Positions 62,185 to 64,000 of a stretch of 64,000 bases of DNA are shown piece after piece (within the stretch, counting starts at the first letter, position 1; each line of letters starts with the position of its first letter). The notes under the pieces were generated by a model. It was not told where the DNA came from. It ran no database searches and saw only the letters and a program-made list of their open reading frames with translations. Origin of the DNA: Elioraea tepidiphila DSM 17972 (GTDB taxonomy: Bacteria > Pseudomonadota > Alphaproteobacteria > Acetobacterales > Acetobacteraceae); assembly GCF_000378465.1 (NCBI RefSeq), contig NZ_KB899911.1, positions 62,001-126,000 of the forward strand. Reading direction: 5' to 3'. A program made the position numbers and the translations under genes.

Positions 62185-64000
62185 CTATTCGACCGCCTGC
62201 TCCTTGTCGACCAGCGCCACGCCGCCCTTGGGGATGCGGATGGACTCGACGAAGTCCTGCATCGCCTTCGACGGCGCGGCGGTGATCTGGCTGACGAGAT
62301 AGGTCACCATGAACGCCATCGGCACGCCGAAGATGCCGCCGGCGATGTTGTTGATGCCCCAGAGCTGCACGCCTACGCGGTTGCGTGCCACCGCGCTCGT
62401 GGCCCAGAGGGCCCAGCCATGCAGCGGCCCGTCCGTGATCGCGGCCTGGTTGGCCAGCAGCGCCTGGATCGGCGCCTTGGCCTCGGCCGAGATCTGCGCG
62501 ATCGCGACATACTGCTGGTAGGCGCGGATGATCGCCTCCTTCGAGCCGACGAGCTCCATCAGGCTGAGCCCGGCGAACTCGCTCCAGATCAGGTAGCCGA
62601 AGGTGATCACGTAGCCGACCAGCATGCCCGCGATCGCGCCGGCATTGGTGGTCTTCTTGTACCAGACCCCCATCACCAGGGCCGCGAACAGGCCTGCCGC
62701 CGCGATCGAGAAGGCCCAGGCGACCAGGAACAGGATGTCGGCGCCCAGATGGCCGGCGGTGTAGGCCGCCACCACCGCGACCGAGATCAGCAGCACGCGC
62801 GCGACGATCAGACGCCGCCTGGTCGGCGCATGGCGGTCGATCATCCGGTAGTAGATGTCGTGGCTGAGCGCGTTCGCGAGCGCGAGCAGCAACCCATCCG
62901 CCGTGGAGAGGGCCGCTGCGAGCCCGCCCGCCGCCACCAGCCCGGCGATCACATAGGGAAGCCCCGCGATCTCCGGGGTCGAGAGCACGATCACGTCCGG
63001 GTGGATCGAGAACTCGGCGAGCTGGAGGATGCCGTCGTTGTTGCGGTCCACCACATTCACCCAGGGCACACCGTAGGGCGACATCAGCTGCCAGTTCTGC
63101 AGCCAGCTTGGCAGTTGCGCGATCGGCTGCCCGATCACGTTCTGATAGATCTCGAGCTTGGCGAACGCCGCATAGGCGGGTGCGGTGAAGTACAGCAGGA
63201 AGATGAAGAACAGCGACCACGCCACCGAGTTGCGTGCCTCGCGCACGCTGGGCGTGGTGAAGTAGCGCATCAGGATGTGCGGCAGGCTGGCCGTGCCCAC
63301 CATGAGGCAGAAGATCAGCGCGAAGAAGTTGATTGCGCGGTTCAGGTCGAACTGCTGGTTGGGCCCGACGAAAGCCTGCGTGTGCGGCAGCATCACCTGG
63401 CCCGCCGCGCGCATGGTCGCCTCCAGCGCCTCGATCTTCTCGAGGGCGACGCCATACATGAGCTGCGGGATCGGCACGCCGGTGACCTTCACCGACATCA
63501 GGATGGCCGGGATCAGGTAGGCGATGATCAGCACGATATACTGCGCCACCTGGGTCCAGGTGACGGCGCGCATCCCACCCATCATCGAGCAGACCAGGAT
63601 GCCGGCCAGCCCGATGAACACGGCGACCGCGAAGGAGACGTCGAGGAAGCGCTGGGTGATGATGCCGATGCCGACGATCTGCGCGACCACGTACACGAAC
63701 GACGCCGTGATCAGCACGATCACGCCGACGAAGCGCGCGACGTTGCCGCCATAGCGGGCACCGAGGAAGTCGGGGACCGTGTACTGGCCGAACTTGCGCA
63801 GATAGGGCGCGAGCAGGATCGCCACCAGCACATAGCCGCCGGTCCAGCCGAGAATGAAGGCCAGCCCGCCATAGCCGAGGGCGTAGAGCGATCCCGCCAT
63901 GCCGATGAACGAGGCGGCCGACATCCAGTCCGACCCGGTCGCCATGCCGTTGTAGATCGCGGGCACGCGCCGTCCGGCGACGTAATACTCGCTCACCTGC
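62185..64000 (-). CDS. Sodium:solute symporter family protein (N-terminus beyond window)
   Basis: About 605 residues of a polytopic SSS-family transporter (acetate/organic-acid permease ActP or VC_2705 type) are visible. The first visible residues, VSEYYVAGRRVPAIYNG, are the family's sodium-site region; the in-frame GTG at 63996 is probably internal, so the true start lies outside. MATGSDWMSAASFIGMAGSL, ALSTADGLLLALANALSHDI and MGVWYKKTTNAGAIAGMLVG are typical. An extramembrane insert contains an EF-hand-like loop, DRNNDGILQLAE. Three small membrane proteins follow. Confidence 0.9.
   Translation of the reverse strand, partial: QVSEYYVAGRRVPAIYNGMATGSDWMSAASFIGMAGSLYALGYGGLAFILGWTGGYVLVAILLAPYLRKFGQYTVPDFLGARYGGNVARFVGVIVLITASFVYVVAQIVGIGIITQRFLDVSFAVAVFIGLAGILVCSMMGGMRAVTWTQVAQYIVLIIAYLIPAILMSVKVTGVPIPQLMYGVALEKIEALEATMRAAGQVMLPHTQAFVGPNQQFDLNRAINFFALIFCLMVGTASLPHILMRYFTTPSVREARNSVAWSLFFIFLLYFTAPAYAAFAKLEIYQNVIGQPIAQLPSWLQNWQLMSPYGVPWVNVVDRNNDGILQLAEFSIHPDVIVLSTPEIAGLPYVIAGLVAAGGLAAALSTADGLLLALANALSHDIYYRMIDRHAPTRRRLIVARVLLISVAVVAAYTAGHLGADILFLVAWAFSIAAAGLFAALVMGVWYKKTTNAGAIAGMLVGYVITFGYLIWSEFAGLSLMELVGSKEAIIRAYQQYVAIAQISAEAKAPIQALLANQAAITDGPLHGWALWATSAVARNRVGVQLWGINNIAGGIFGVPMAFMVTYLVSQITAAPSKAMQDFVESIRIPKGGVALVDKEQAVE

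Overview
The window is a very GC-rich chromosomal segment that carries most of one photosynthesis gene cluster: crtC-crtD diverging from crtE-crtF-bchC-bchX-bchY-bchZ-pufB-pufA-pufL-pufM-pufC. Chlorophyllide reductase (BchXYZ), an LH1/type II reaction centre with a tetraheme PufC and the crtCDF carotenoid genes indicate a bacteriochlorophyll-a-making purple alphaproteobacterium. Gene order and codon use fit an Acetobacteraceae-like phototroph, for example an aerobic anoxygenic phototroph of the Elioraea or Roseomonas kind. That placement is inference; there is no rRNA in the window.

Layout. 1-4646 (minus strand): a six-gene envelope cluster with two lipoproteins (one OmpA-like), a small exported protein and three paralogous single-span membrane proteins sharing a GWG-type motif. 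4771-8624: lactate permease and PEP synthase, convergent. 8709-11967: a NAD-binding/SAF oxidoreductase, a His-rich exported protein and a UbiH-type hydroxylase. 12020-13802: glnK-amtB with a sigma-54-like promoter and an upstream NtrC-like dyad. 13881-17351: M20 amidohydrolase, a methyltransferase, a class II aldolase and two tandem miniature membrane proteins. 17299-30502: the photosynthesis cluster, with PpsR/CrtJ-type sites in the crtD/crtE gap and before bchC, a stem-loop between pufA and pufL, and a clear terminator after pufC. 30508-32431: a small membrane protein, a membrane-anchored cytochrome c and an unknown protein. 32492-36523: a three-gene operon for a diacetamido-uronic acid nucleotide sugar, in which an oxidoreductase and an acetyltransferase are fused. 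36625-42076: a 2-hydroxyacid dehydrogenase, a methyltransferase, a SirB1-type protein and two tandem lytic transglycosylase-SPOR lipoproteins. 42137-48869: an acyl-CoA operon (DUF35-like protein, thiolase, NDP-forming acyl-CoA synthetase, MaoC hydratase, CoA-transferase A/B, enoyl-CoA hydratase). 49004-54103: a lipoprotein, an amidase, gpsA, rlmJ, an acetyltransferase and a small gene that seems to use a CTG start. 54100-60945: an enamidase-like amidohydrolase, a ferredoxin-NADP reductase and a MarR regulator, with a 20-bp palindromic operator facing a TRAP transporter operon. 61036-64000: three small membrane proteins and a sodium:solute symporter cut by the window edge.

How it fits together. 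The crtEF-bchCXYZ-pufBALMC genes overlap or lie close together, like the superoperons of other purple bacteria, so carotenoid, bacteriochlorophyll and reaction-centre production can be co-regulated by oxygen and light. Nearby genes point to heterotrophic growth on organic acids and amides (lactate permease, PEP synthase, TRAP, CoA-transferase, amidases) with nitrogen control through GlnK/AmtB. Several intergenic gaps hold long extragenic palindromes that appear to be repeat families. No gene-free stretch exceeds about 250 bases. I saw no tRNA, rRNA, CRISPR, insertion sequence or phage genes.
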